64,000 nucleotides of DNA from Kitasatospora aureofaciens (GTDB lineage Bacteria > Actinomycetota > Actinomycetes > Streptomycetales > Streptomycetaceae): positions 1 to 64,000 of the forward strand of contig NZ_JPRF03000001.1 of the NCBI RefSeq assembly GCF_001188955.3. The letters are read 5' to 3'. How positions within the stretch are numbered: position 1 is the first letter of the stretch; every line of letters begins with the position of its first letter. The notes beneath the pieces are model-generated. The model was not told where the DNA came from and did no database searches. It worked only from the letters and a program-made list of their open reading frames with translations. Below are positions 44,979 through 53,776 of the stretch, one piece after another. The position numbers were made by a program, and so were the translations under genes.

Positions 44979-44983
44979 TAGTA

Positions 44984-46459
44984 ATGAGTGTGGTGGAACA
45001 GGGCGTGCAGTGCGAGCCGTTCGCGGAACTGTCACGCTTCCGGGGGGTCTTCTACGACTGCCTGATCGGACGGCGCGACGCGCTGTTCGAGCTCGCGGAC
45101 GCGGTGCTGTGCACCGACGGCCCGGTCAAGACCCTGGTCGGCCTGGCGCTGGCTCCCGAGCACCGGCGCGGCCACGGCGCCCTGTACGGCGCGCTGAACC
45201 GCGGCCGCCTGGACGTCGAGCGGCTGCGGACCGAGCTGGCCAGTCTGCCGCTGCCGCGCGCCGCCGACGGCCGCCTGGTCCTGGCGGTAGACGTCTCCCC
45301 GTGGCTGCGGCCGGACGCCGCCACCAGCGACGCCCGCTCGTTCTGTCACACCTACGGCCGTGGTGAGAACAAGCACCTGATGATCCCGGGCTGGCCCTAC
45401 TCCTGGGTCGTCGCCCTGGAATCGGGCCGGACCTCGTGGGTCGCGCCGCTGGACGCCGTCCGGCTGCGGCCGGGCGACGACCTCGCCGCGGTGACCGCCT
45501 CGCAGCTGCGGGATCTGGTCGAGCGCCTGATCGCCGCAGGCCAGTGGCGCCCGGGCGACCCTGCGGTGTGGATCGTGACCGATGCCGGCTACGACGTGAT
45601 GCGCCTGTCCTGGCTCCTGCGCGACCTGCCCGTCGAGATTCTGGGACGCCTGCGCTCGGACCGGGTGATGCGCCGCCCGGCACCGACCCGCGCGGAGTTC
45701 GCGCTGGCCAACCCGGCCGGGGGCCGGCCGCCCAAGCACGGCGGCGAGTTCATCTTCAAGGACTCCCGGACCTGGGGCACCCCGGACGCGGAGACGAAGG
45801 TGGAGACCACCCGCTACGGCACCGCCCATGCCCAGAGCTGGGACCGGCTCCACCCCGAACTCCAGCAGCGCGCCGCCTGGCGGGACCACCCCGGCAAGCT
45901 CCCAGTCATCGAGGGCACCGTCATCCGCCTCCAGGTCGACCACCTGCCCAGCGGCGGCGACCCCAAGCCCTTGTGGCTGTGGTGGTCACGACCGACAGCC
46001 GGTCCGGCGGAGACCGACCTGGCCTGGCAGACCTTCCTGCGACGGTTCGACATCGAGCACTTCTTCAGAATGATCAAGCAAACGCTCGGCTGGACCACAC
46101 CGAAACTCCGCGACCCCGAGGCAGCGGACCGCTGGACCTGGATCATGGTCGCCGCCCACACCCAACTACGCCTCGCCCGGCCCCTGGCGACCGACCTACG
46201 ACGCCCCTGGGAGAAGCCAACCGAACCGAACAGGCTCACTCCCGCCCGGGTCCGCCGTGGGTTCCGACACCTGCGTGCCAAAGCCTCAACACCGGCAACA
46301 GTGCCGAAACCCTCCCGGCCCGGCCCCGGCCGCCCACCCGGCTCGAAGAACCGCCGCCCCGCGACCCGCTACGACGTGGGCCTGCTCCTGGCCACCGGCG
46401 AGTCCTACCGCAAACCGACCCACCACAAGGTCGGCACCAAACCCCGCCGCACGGGGTAG
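44984..46459 (+). CDS. DDE transposase
   Basis: A 491-residue transposase of the IS4/IS701-like DDE superfamily (resembling the actinobacterial family labelled NF041680 in NCBI annotation, from memory). Candidate acidic residues are in LVLAVDVSPW, VWIVTDAGYDVM and the signature FLRRFDIEHFFRMIKQTLGWT, where the glutamate is followed by the Y/F-x-x-K-type helix. The C-terminus is basic with GPGRPPGSKNRRPATRY, probably DNA binding. The frame is intact. Expression may be limited by the hairpin over its start. Confidence 0.9.
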   Translation: MSVVEQGVQCEPFAELSRFRGVFYDCLIGRRDALFELADAVLCTDGPVKTLVGLALAPEHRRGHGALYGALNRGRLDVERLRTELASLPLPRAADGRLVLAVDVSPWLRPDAATSDARSFCHTYGRGENKHLMIPGWPYSWVVALESGRTSWVAPLDAVRLRPGDDLAAVTASQLRDLVERLIAAGQWRPGDPAVWIVTDAGYDVMRLSWLLRDLPVEILGRLRSDRVMRRPAPTRAEFALANPAGGRPPKHGGEFIFKDSRTWGTPDAETKVETTRYGTAHAQSWDRLHPELQQRAAWRDHPGKLPVIEGTVIRLQVDHLPSGGDPKPLWLWWSRPTAGPAETDLAWQTFLRRFDIEHFFRMIKQTLGWTTPKLRDPEAADRWTWIMVAAHTQLRLARPLATDLRRPWEKPTEPNRLTPARVRRGFRHLRAKASTPATVPKPSRPGPGRPPGSKNRRPATRYDVGLLLATGESYRKPTHHKVGTKPRRTG

Positions 46460-46495
46460 GTGGTTGTGTCACAGCGTCCTGCGAGGCTATGACCC

Positions 46496-47083
46496 ATGAT
46501 CGAGCCTCCACGCATCGGCATCAGCCCGGTGATCGCTTCAGTGACCGAGTCCTGGACCTTCATTGACGCCTGGCTGGCGGAGCACGCGCCGGCAAGCCTG
46601 GCCGAGCTCCAGCTGCCCGCATCGCCCGAAGCCATCAGCAGAGCGGAGGAGCGGCTCGGATTCCCGATTCCCGCTGATCTACGGGAGTCGTTGCTCTGTC
46701 ACAACGGCGACGGTTCGTCCGTCGGGGTCCTCCCGTGCGGCCCTATGTACTCCACCGAGAGGATTGTCGAGATCCGCGACATGCGGATGAGGATCTGGGA
46801 TGCCGACGATCCGGACCAGCAGGACGATCCATGGTGGGGAATGCTGTGGGTGCCGTTCGCCGGCGGCGACGGCGACGAACACTTCATTCACGCTGGTCCC
46901 GGCCTGTGGCACAACCACCTCGGCCGGGCTCCGCACGACGACTCCGCCTACTTCGTCGGCTGGCCGAGCCTCGCCGCATGGCTCCACGGCATCACCCAGG
47001 CGATGGCGCACTACGACGACCGTGACTGGAGCGGAACGGCCTACCGACCGATGCTCCGGAAGGACGGAACAGTCGACTGGTAG
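46496..47083 (+). CDS. Passenger SMI1/KNR4 (SUKH) protein inside the insertion sequence
   Basis: A 195-residue SUKH protein. The start of the domain is clear (ISRAEERLGFPIPADLRESLLCHNGDGSSVGVLP), followed by strands with MLWVPFAGGDGDEHFIHAGPG and YFVGWPSLAAWLHGITQAM. It lies 36 bp after the transposase stop and before the right inverted repeat, so it is cargo. Its codon use is less G/C-biased than that of chromosomal neighbours, which suggests a foreign source. SUKH proteins can neutralise toxins; an immunity or addiction role here is an inference. No toxin gene is in the element. Confidence 0.8.
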   Translation: MIEPPRIGISPVIASVTESWTFIDAWLAEHAPASLAELQLPASPEAISRAEERLGFPIPADLRESLLCHNGDGSSVGVLPCGPMYSTERIVEIRDMRMRIWDADDPDQQDDPWWGMLWVPFAGGDGDEHFIHAGPGLWHNHLGRAPHDDSAYFVGWPSLAAWLHGITQAMAHYDDRDWSGTAYRPMLRKDGTVDW

Positions 47084-47093
47084 ACCAGTCGAC
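47072..47093. terminator. Hairpin over the stop of the passenger gene
   Basis: A perfect 10-bp stem (GTCGACTGGT/ACCAGTCGAC) encloses part of the TAG stop codon and sits 11 bp before the right inverted repeat. It would end the passenger transcript before it leaves the element. Confidence 0.6.
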
Positions 47094-47103
47094 CAACCAG
47101 GGT

Positions 47104-47119
47104 CTGGATAAACCACAAG
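47104..47119 (-). repeat. Right terminal inverted repeat
   Basis: CTGGATAAACCACAAG on the plus strand, the complement of the left end with one mismatch; ATGAC follows directly. Confidence 0.88.
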
Positions 47120-47124
47120 ATGAC
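47120..47124. repeat. Right target-site duplication ATGAC
   Basis: The second copy of the five-base direct repeat that flanks the element. Confidence 0.85.
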
Positions 47125-47742
47125 GGCCAGTGCCAGTACCCACATCGCGCCGATCATGAACCACACCAGGATCAGTGTGCTGCGCGCCCGGCCGGCCCTC
47201 GCGTCCAGGACCACCGTCCCGGCCGCCGGGCCGTCGGCGCGGGGGTGGACGGCGAAGAACGGGTCGGCGTCGGCGAACACCAGACCGACGGGTACGGCGC
47301 CGCTGCCGTCCGAGGCCGAGAAGCCGACGGTGAACCGGTAGCGGTCGAAGGGGTAGTCGGTCGCGGTGCCGCCGTAGAGGCCGGCCTGCACGAGCTGCGG
47401 CGCCGCCACCTCCCCGGGCGCCGTCCGCAGGACCGTCCTGGTGATCCCGCCGACCGTGATCTCCACCTGGCGGGTGAAGGCGGACGGGCCGGGGCCCTGG
47501 GCCAGGGACCCGTGCGGAACGGCCACGACGGACAGCGCCAGGTGCGCCCCGCCGGGGTCGAAGTCCTGGGACGCGACGTTCAGTTCGACCCAGTCGGGGG
47601 TGCCCGGCGTCGCGAGCGCCCGGCTCTGCTGCCGGGTCTCACGCTCGTCGGGGTAGAGCGTGGCACCCGTGCCGCAGGCGAGGCCCAGGAGCAGGACGGC
47701 GAGGACGAAGCGGTTGCCGCGCAGCCTGGCGAGGACGCCCAT
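47120..47742 (-). pseudogene. N-terminal part of the split DUF4436 gene
   Basis: The start of a DUF4436 membrane protein, MGVLARLRGNRFVLAVLLLG, with a first helix (about 11-27), a large outer beta-rich domain (DWVELNVASQDFDPGGAHLAL to FFAVHPRADG) and a second helix (STLILVWFMIGAMWVLALAV). At this point the insertion begins. The reading then runs into the element and gains about 20 foreign residues before a stop. The missing C-terminal helices are at 44587-44847. The ATG follows the upstream peptidase stop by one base, so the two were an operon. DUF4436 function is unknown. Confidence 0.85.
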
Positions 47743-47743
47743 C

Positions 47744-49489
47744 TCACGGCGCGATCTCGAACGGGGGCGGCTTGAGACCCGCGAGGCAGCCCTTGTCCGG
47801 AGCGGTCGGGGTGTCGAAGAACGACCGCGTGATCGACTGCGCGCAGGGCGAGTCCGCGAAGACCACATGGGCGACGTAGGGGATCGTCAGCGCCGTGGAC
47901 CGGCTCAGCGTGCGGGCGGCGTACGCCCCGCTGCTCGGTGCGGTCTGGGCGTCGAACCCGCCGGACAGCACGAGCGTCGGTATGTCGCTGTACGTCACGT
48001 CCCGGACCGAGTCGTCCGCCGCCGACACGTCCCAGGCCCGGCAGTCCGGGTGGAGGAAGGCGAGCAGCGGGGCGTTGGCCACCACCGACCGGGGGAAGGA
48101 CGGGAACGCGCGGTGCCCCGCCCGGATCACCTCGGCCCGGCTCTCGAACGGCGTCCACTCGCCGCAGAAGACGCCGTACGCGAGCCCGTGCGAGAGCCTG
48201 CCGACGGCCTGCGGGCTGAGCTTGCCGCCCGCCCACTGCTCGGCGATCCGCTGCGGCTTCCCGTGGGCCAACTCGTCGATGGAGCGGGGCACTCCGGCCG
48301 CCACGTGGGTGGCGGAGACCAGCCAGTTCACCAGGGCCCCGCCGTCCAGCACGATCTCGGCCGGCTCCGGGCGGCCCGGAACGGGGACGGTGGTGGTGAC
48401 CGGGTCGTCCTCCAACTGGACGACGAGCCGCTCGAAGGTGCCCTTCAGGTCCGGGTAACGGGCGTTGCAGGCGGGCTGCTCGGCGCAGGCGTCGAACAGG
48501 CCGTCGAAGCCCTCGCGGGCGGCCCTCCAGGTCACGGCCCCGCCCGCCAGGGACGGCGGCAGCACGCCGTCGATGCCGACCGACCGGATGCCCTTCGGGT
48601 GCAGGCGCATGTAGAGCAGGGCCAGGTCGGTGCCGTACGAGATGCCGAACACGTTCCACTGCTCGACGCCCAGCGCGACGCGCAGGTCCGCGTAGTCGGC
48701 GGCGCTCTCGGTGCTGTTGTACGCGCCGAGGTCCACCCCGCGGGCCTCCAGTTCGTCGTGGCAGGCCCGCGTCGCCCCGACGTGCCGGCGCCCCGTGGAC
48801 CGCGCGTCGTGGCGGAGGGCGAGGGCGCGTGCGTTGAACCCGTCGATGCCGGGGCAGGTGAGCGCCGGGTCGGCGGAGTACGTGCCCCGCTGGGACATGA
48901 AGATCACGTCCCGGTCGCGGTTCAGGTTGCCGTCGAGCGCGAGCTGGATCTCGGAGACCGCGTCGTCGCCCGGACCGCCGGCGAGCCACACGATCGGATC
49001 GTCCGCCGTTCGGTGCGCGGCCGGCACTGTCGCGACCCCGAGGGTGATCTTCCGCCCCTCCGGGCGGCTGCGGTCCTCGGGCACGGTGAGCGTTCCGCAG
49101 CGGGCCCCGTTCAGCCCGGGGGTCGGATCGGCCGTCCTCGGGCAGTGGCCGGGCTGGTAGTGGGCGTGGCCCACCGTCCGGGCGACCGTGCCGAGGGGCT
49201 CCCCGGCGCCGGACCCGGCTCGGGCGGGCGGCGCGGCGGGGCCGGTGACGAGGATGCCGGCCGTGGCCCCGGCCAGGGTGGTCAGGAGTCGTCGCGCGGC
49301 GCGCCGGTGACCGGCTCGCACCGGACCGACCGCCCCCGGGAGCGCCGGAGCGGCTGCGGCGAGGGCCGCCCCGGTCCGCGGTCCCCGGCGGGGTCGCCGT
49401 CCGGACCGCCGCCGCGCCCGTATTCGTCCGGACCCGCCGTTCCCGTGCCCGGACGACGGGGCACCCGTGCTGTCGCCGTGTCCCAGCAT
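47744..49489 (-). CDS. Exported alpha/beta hydrolase, proline-iminopeptidase-like
   Basis: About 581 residues. A long Arg/Gly-rich N-terminal region (1-68) precedes a hydrophobic segment (RRLLTTLAGATAGILVTGPAAPPARA), which looks like a signal sequence or anchor. The hydrolase core has WLAGGPGDDA (oxyanion region), the nucleophile in VFGISYGTDLAL, the acid in SGGFDAQTAPSS and the histidine in VAHVVFADSPCA, ending in a TAP-like C-terminal domain. The substrate is probably a peptide. The N-terminal start is uncertain because no clear ribosome-binding site is seen. The split DUF4436 gene follows in the same operon. Confidence 0.82.
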   Translation of the reverse strand: MLGHGDSTGAPSSGHGNGGSGRIRARRRSGRRPRRGPRTGAALAAAAPALPGAVGPVRAGHRRAARRLLTTLAGATAGILVTGPAAPPARAGSGAGEPLGTVARTVGHAHYQPGHCPRTADPTPGLNGARCGTLTVPEDRSRPEGRKITLGVATVPAAHRTADDPIVWLAGGPGDDAVSEIQLALDGNLNRDRDVIFMSQRGTYSADPALTCPGIDGFNARALALRHDARSTGRRHVGATRACHDELEARGVDLGAYNSTESAADYADLRVALGVEQWNVFGISYGTDLALLYMRLHPKGIRSVGIDGVLPPSLAGGAVTWRAAREGFDGLFDACAEQPACNARYPDLKGTFERLVVQLEDDPVTTTVPVPGRPEPAEIVLDGGALVNWLVSATHVAAGVPRSIDELAHGKPQRIAEQWAGGKLSPQAVGRLSHGLAYGVFCGEWTPFESRAEVIRAGHRAFPSFPRSVVANAPLLAFLHPDCRAWDVSAADDSVRDVTYSDIPTLVLSGGFDAQTAPSSGAYAARTLSRSTALTIPYVAHVVFADSPCAQSITRSFFDTPTAPDKGCLAGLKPPPFEIAP

Positions 49490-49655
49490 GAGGTCTCGTC
49501 TCTCTCAAGTCCCCGGAAGGGCGGCGCCGCGCGATTCCGGCAGCCACCGCACAGTTCGCACGGGGATCGCGTAGCCCAGCCTGGGTCTACGGAGAGACGT
49601 CCACCACTCGAGGGCTCCACACGGAGGAGCCGGACCTTCGTGGAAAGGAGCGGCC

Positions 49656-49892
49656 CTACGCGGGCGTGACCGGCGTCAGGCCGTCCACCGTGCCGGTCAC
49701 GAACCCGGTGGGCCGGCCGACCACGCCGCCCGCGTCGCCGACCTGGCCGGGCACCGCGTCCGTTGCGCCGGTCACCGGGCCGGGCATTCCCTCCTGGCCG
49801 CCGACGGCACTGGCGTGCGCACTCGGCGCGGTGAGGGAGGCCACGAAACCGACCGCGATCGAGGCGACGGCGAGCATGCTGCGCTTCTTCAT
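49656..49892 (-). CDS. Small secreted protein
   Basis: A 78-residue precursor with a clear signal peptide (MKKRSMLAVASIAVGFVAS, cleavage after SAHA near residue 28). The mature part of about 50 residues is rich in Gly, Val, Pro and Thr (MPGPVTGATDAVPGQVGDAGG, VGRPTGFVTGTVDGL) and has no cysteine. It is not a chaplin. The family is common in Streptomyces, but the role is unknown. The start is the ATG at the beginning of the signal peptide, though its ribosome-binding site is weak. Confidence 0.7.
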   Translation of the reverse strand: MKKRSMLAVASIAVGFVASLTAPSAHASAVGGQEGMPGPVTGATDAVPGQVGDAGGVVGRPTGFVTGTVDGLTPVTPA

Positions 49893-50256
49893 GGCCGGTC
49901 CAACGACCGTGCGCCGCAAGGGTTACGGGTGGTTCCGTCCGCTTCTGCTCAGCGGTCCTGCGTCCCGGCGTCGCCCATCATCACCACCGGGTGCGGGGCC
50001 GGGCCCAGAGCGAGCAGCGGGTCCCGCATCCGGTCCGCGCTCGTGCTCCCCCGCGGGAGGGCCACGGGCGGGGTTGGACGGCCCGCGTGCCGGCCGGGGC
50101 CAGGCCGGGCGGCACGCGGGCCGTGGGGACCACCATGGCCCGCCGGACCGGGGACGGCCAGGGGCGCACGGGGGCGCCCGGGGTTGCAACGCGGCGCGAT
50201 CGGGCGGGCGAATCGCGGCAGAGCGTCCGAAAGTCGACCGGAGTCCGCGAAGCGTG
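49893..50256. other. Intergenic region with a 14-bp hairpin
   Basis: No gene is supported in this 364-bp gap between two minus-strand genes. It contains a perfect 14-bp inverted repeat, ACGGCCCGCGTGCC (50078-50091) with 50111-50124, probably the terminator of the M1 peptidase gene. Confidence 0.55.
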
Positions 50257-51840
50257 TCAGATCGTCCCCGACGCCTCCTGCGCGCCGGGCCCCGCCGCCC
50301 GTTCGCCGGCGGCCGGGACGGCGCCCACCGGCGCGACCGTCCAGTCCGGGTGGCCCGGCATCGGCGGGGTGCGCCGCCCGTACAACCAGTCGTCCAGGAA
50401 GCCCCGGAGGTCCTGCCCCGAGACCTCGGAGGCGGTGCGCACGTAGTCCCGGGTGGTGGCGTTGCCGTAGCGGTGCTCGCGCAGGAAGGTGCGTTCGATC
50501 CGGTCGAAGGTCGCCGCTCCGACCTTCTCCCGCAGCGCGAACAGCACCAGCGCGCCGCCGGTGTACCGCTGGCTGTCGAAGAGGTTGTCGGCGGTGGGGG
50601 AGGCGACCGGCCCGGCGTCGTGCCGCCACTGGTCGCCGAGGCCGTAGAGCATGCGCATCCGGTCGACCAGGGTGGTGTGGCCCCAGGCGTCGGGCCAGCC
50701 GCGCTCGTAGCGGTAGAGGAGGCCGTAGTAGTCGGCGTGGCCCTCGTTGAGCCACAGGTCGGCCCAGGTGGCGGGGGAGACGCTGTCGCCGAACCAGGAG
50801 TGCACCAGCTCGTGCATCATGTGCGAGCCGATCGCCGGCTCGGCCTGGCGCAGGAAGCCCGGCTTGTAGAGGGTGAGGGTCTGGGTCTCCAGTCCGGTGA
50901 AGCCGAAGGCCGCCGGGTCGTCGGTGTTGGCCGGCAGGATGCCGTAGGACTCGAACGGGAACGGACCCAAGTGCTGCTCGGCCCAGTGGAGTTGGTCGGC
51001 GGTGAGGTCGAGTGCGGGGGTCAGCTCGGCGAGCCGGGCGGTGGGGACGACGTCGCGCAGCGGCAGCCCGCGCGGGCCGGTGCGCTCGCGGACGGTGTAG
51101 TCGCCGACCGACACCTGGACGAGTTCGGTGGCCATCGGCTCGCGGGAGACGTAGTGCCGGGTGGTCCGGCCGTCGCCGAGCCGCTCGGTCTGCGTCAACT
51201 CCCCGTTGGCGACGCCCAGGAGTGCGTCCGGGGCGGTCACCGCGACGGTGAAGCGGGCCTTGTCGCTCGGGTGGTCGTTGCAGGGGAAGACGGTGTGGGC
51301 GCTCGCGGGCTGCCCGGCCACCGCGAAGCCGTCGGGGGTCGGCACCCAGCCGGTGTGCGGCAGCGCGGCGCGCGGGTCGGCGGTGTACTCGACGGTCAGC
51401 CGCGCGGTGGCGCCACGGCGCAGCGGACGGGCCGGGGTGACGGTCAGCTTCTCGCCGTGGGTGGCGAACCGCGCCGGGCGCCCGTCGACCCGGACGGCGT
51501 GCACGTCCAGCCCGAGCGAGTCCAGCTCCAGGTGGGCGAGGGTGCGGGAGAGCAGGGTGGTGATCACCGCGGTGGCGTCCACTGTCCGGCTGCCGGGCCG
51601 GTACTCGAAGGACAGGTCGTGGTCGAGCGCGCGGTACCCGGTGTTGCCGAGCGCGGGGAAGACCGGATCGCCCAGCCTGCCCGCGGCAGTGGCCGACGGG
51701 ACGCTCGCGGACAGCAGCGCCGCACTGAGCACCAACGCCAGGGCGAGACCGACACGGGGCCCGAACAGGGCGATCACCACACTTCGACGGAGGAGGGGGC
51801 GGGACCGTGCGACGGTACGCGTGCGACGGACACCGGGCAC
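50257..51840 (-). CDS. Secreted M1-family metallopeptidase
   Basis: About 527 residues. An Arg-rich start with RRTRTVARSRPLLRR leads to a signal segment (VGLALALVLSAALLSASVPSATA). The mature enzyme is an M1 aminopeptidase: zinc ligands H343 and H347 in HELVHSWFGD and E366 in WLNEGHADYYG. The usual GAMEN exopeptidase motif is replaced by GFTGLETQT. The region ends with FLDDWLYGRRTPPMPG, but the large C-terminal helical domain of longer M1 enzymes is absent. The start is uncertain; a GTG with AGGG upstream is chosen. Confidence 0.85.
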   Translation of the reverse strand: MPGVRRTRTVARSRPLLRRSVVIALFGPRVGLALALVLSAALLSASVPSATAAGRLGDPVFPALGNTGYRALDHDLSFEYRPGSRTVDATAVITTLLSRTLAHLELDSLGLDVHAVRVDGRPARFATHGEKLTVTPARPLRRGATARLTVEYTADPRAALPHTGWVPTPDGFAVAGQPASAHTVFPCNDHPSDKARFTVAVTAPDALLGVANGELTQTERLGDGRTTRHYVSREPMATELVQVSVGDYTVRERTGPRGLPLRDVVPTARLAELTPALDLTADQLHWAEQHLGPFPFESYGILPANTDDPAAFGFTGLETQTLTLYKPGFLRQAEPAIGSHMMHELVHSWFGDSVSPATWADLWLNEGHADYYGLLYRYERGWPDAWGHTTLVDRMRMLYGLGDQWRHDAGPVASPTADNLFDSQRYTGGALVLFALREKVGAATFDRIERTFLREHRYGNATTRDYVRTASEVSGQDLRGFLDDWLYGRRTPPMPGHPDWTVAPVGAVPAAGERAAGPGAQEASGTI

Positions 51841-52153
51841 GGACCCTAGTGGTCCGTCAGACCCAGCGGGGCGGCTCCGCCCGAACCGTGACGACACGCG
51901 GACATCCCCCGTACGGACCACGGTGCTGGCGGCACCCCGGGGCCGGGGCTAACGTTCGAAGTGCTTCGTCCCCTGACGGACGGGGCCACGGCCGTCGGAG
52001 AACCTGGCCAGGTCCGGCGGCCGTACTCCTGTGCTCCGACGCTTGCCCGGCCCGCTGACGGCTCCTGCTCCTCGGCGCTCTGACGGCTCCTCGGGCGCAC
52101 CCCGTAGGCTGGCGCCCGAGACGACGCCCGCGATCCGGATGCCAGGAGCCGCC
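51841..52153. promoter_or_regulatory. Divergent promoter region, M1 peptidase to PfkB kinase
   Basis: A 313-bp gap without a gene. It holds the palindrome CGAAG-TG-CTTCG (51957-51968), a possible operator, and a 12-bp direct repeat CTGACGGCTCCT at 52055 and 52080. Confidence 0.4.
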
Positions 52154-53104
52154 GTGACCAGCCCCGCTTCAGCCGTAGTGGTGATCGGCGAGTGCGTCGC
52201 CGACATCGTCCGCACCGACGGCGCCCCCGACCGGGTGCACCCCGGCGGCAGCCCGGCCAACCTCGCGTACGGCCTGGCCCGGCTGGGCCGCCCGGCCGTG
52301 TTGGTCACCGAACTCGGGCCGGACGCCAACGGGCGGCTGATCCGCACCCACCTGGAGTCGGCCGGGGTCGAGGTCCGCGCCGCCGAGGTGGCGCGGACGC
52401 CCTCGGCGCTGGTGCGGCTGGACGGTCAGGGGCGGGCGCAGTACACCTTCGACATCGGCTGGACCCTCCCGCCGACCGAGCTCTCCGAGGCCCCCGCCGC
52501 GATCCACCTCGGCTCGATCGGCGCGGTCACCGAACCGGGCGCGGCCTCGGTGCTGGCCCTGGTGCGGCGCTGGCGGGGCCGGACGCAGGTCAGCTACGAC
52601 CCGAACGTGCGCCCCGCGCTGATGGGCGAGCGGGCGGAGGCCGTCTGCCGGGTCGAGCGCTGCGTGGCGCTCAGCGACCTGGTCAAGGCGAGCGACGAGG
52701 ACCTCGGCTGGCTCTACCCCGGCGAGCCCGTCGAGGCCGTCGCCGAGCGCTGGCTCACCCTCGGCCCGGCCGTGGTCGCCGTCACCCTCGGCGCGGAGGG
52801 CGCCGTCGCGCTCACCGCCGAGGGCCGCCGGGAGCGGGTGGCGGCCGTCCCGGTTCCCGTCGCGGACACGGTCGGCGCCGGCGACTCCTTCATGGCCGCC
52901 TTCCTGCACGCCCGTGCCTGCGGTGCCGACCTCGCCGACTGCCTCACCCGGGCCGTCACCGCCGCTGCCGTGACCGTCTCGCGCCCCGGCGCCAACCCGC
53001 CCTCGGCTGCCGAACTGGCCGACGCCCTGGGGCGCTTGGCGGACGCCGACGCGGTGTCGAGCCGTACCCGGCCGTTCGACTCCGCTACCGGGACGCCGCG
53101 GTGA
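52154..53104 (+). CDS. PfkB-family carbohydrate kinase
   Basis: A 316-residue ribokinase-family sugar kinase, probably fructokinase-like. The N-terminal motif VHPGGSPANLAYGLARLG and the catalytic DTVGAGDSFMAAFLHA with its aspartate are complete. The start is a GTG with AGGAG six bases upstream; longer readings have no such site. Its end overlaps the end of the opposite GNAT gene by 20 bp. The sugar cannot be fixed from the sequence. Confidence 0.88.
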   Translation: MTSPASAVVVIGECVADIVRTDGAPDRVHPGGSPANLAYGLARLGRPAVLVTELGPDANGRLIRTHLESAGVEVRAAEVARTPSALVRLDGQGRAQYTFDIGWTLPPTELSEAPAAIHLGSIGAVTEPGAASVLALVRRWRGRTQVSYDPNVRPALMGERAEAVCRVERCVALSDLVKASDEDLGWLYPGEPVEAVAERWLTLGPAVVAVTLGAEGAVALTAEGRRERVAAVPVPVADTVGAGDSFMAAFLHARACGADLADCLTRAVTAAAVTVSRPGANPPSAAELADALGRLADADAVSSRTRPFDSATGTPR

Positions 53105-53618
53105 GCTCCTTGCCGTACCAGATCTCGGAGTAGGGCCCGGTCTCGCCGTACGCCGGTATCTCCCGGTAGCCGTTGCGCAGGTAGAGGGCGCGGGCCTCGA
53201 CCAGGTCGAGGCGGGTGTCGAGGACGATCCGCTCGGCGCCCATGGCGCGGGCGGCCTCGTCGACGGCGGCGAGCAGCCGGGCGCCGCCGCCGGTGCCGCG
53301 CAGGCCTGGGCGGACGAAGACGCGGGTGAGTTCGACGGTGGTGGCGTCGTGGCGCCGCAGGCCGGCGCAGGACTGGGCGGCGCCGTGGTAGCGGCCGAGC
53401 AGGAACAGACCGGTGGGGGCGGTCAGGTCGTCGCTGGGGGAGTCGGCGAAGCCGGCCTCCAGCTGCTCCGGGGTGCCCTCCCGGCCCAGGTGGAGGCGGT
53501 AGTAGCGGTTGGCCACGTCGTAGTAGTACTCGCGCAGCAGCGCCTCGGCCTCGGGGGAGGTCACGTCGGCCGTGGTGACGGTCCAGAGATCGGAGCGGCT
53601 GGGCGCGGTGTCGGTCAT
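53085..53618 (-). CDS. GNAT-family N-acetyltransferase
   Basis: A 177-residue GNAT enzyme. The acetyl-CoA segment is VELTRVFVRPGLRGTGGGARLLAAVDEAARAMGAERIVLDTR, with the loop RGTGGG. The end LYLRNGYREIPAYGETGPYSEIWYGKEL is typical of the group. The internal ATG is the start. It converges on and overlaps the kinase gene by 20 bp. The substrate is unknown. Confidence 0.87.
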   Translation of the reverse strand: MTDTAPSRSDLWTVTTADVTSPEAEALLREYYYDVANRYYRLHLGREGTPEQLEAGFADSPSDDLTAPTGLFLLGRYHGAAQSCAGLRRHDATTVELTRVFVRPGLRGTGGGARLLAAVDEAARAMGAERIVLDTRLDLVEARALYLRNGYREIPAYGETGPYSEIWYGKELTAASR

Positions 53619-53776
53619 GCGCGCATGATCCGCTTCCCGGGGCCGTGACCGCAAAGGGTTTTTCGTGCCGGTTCCGGAGGGTCGGCAAAGGAACGGCAAG
53701 GCGACCGGCGCGTCGTTGCCCCGGGTGGGTGACGGGGGGATTGGCGGAGGCGTACGGCGGGGGAGCAGTAGCAGCT

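Larger units (their letters stand above)
44848..47119 (+). mobile_element. 2,272-bp insertion sequence with a passenger SUKH gene
   Basis: Bounded by terminal inverted repeats CTTGTGATTTATCCAG (left) and CTTGTGGTTTATCCAG (right, read inward), 15 of 16 identical, and by the direct repeat ATGAC on both sides. It contains a DDE transposase gene, then a SMI1/KNR4 gene before the right end. It interrupts a DUF4436 gene. The good repeats and the intact transposase suggest a recent event. No second right end is visible just after the transposase, so the SUKH gene appears to travel with the element. Confidence 0.88.
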
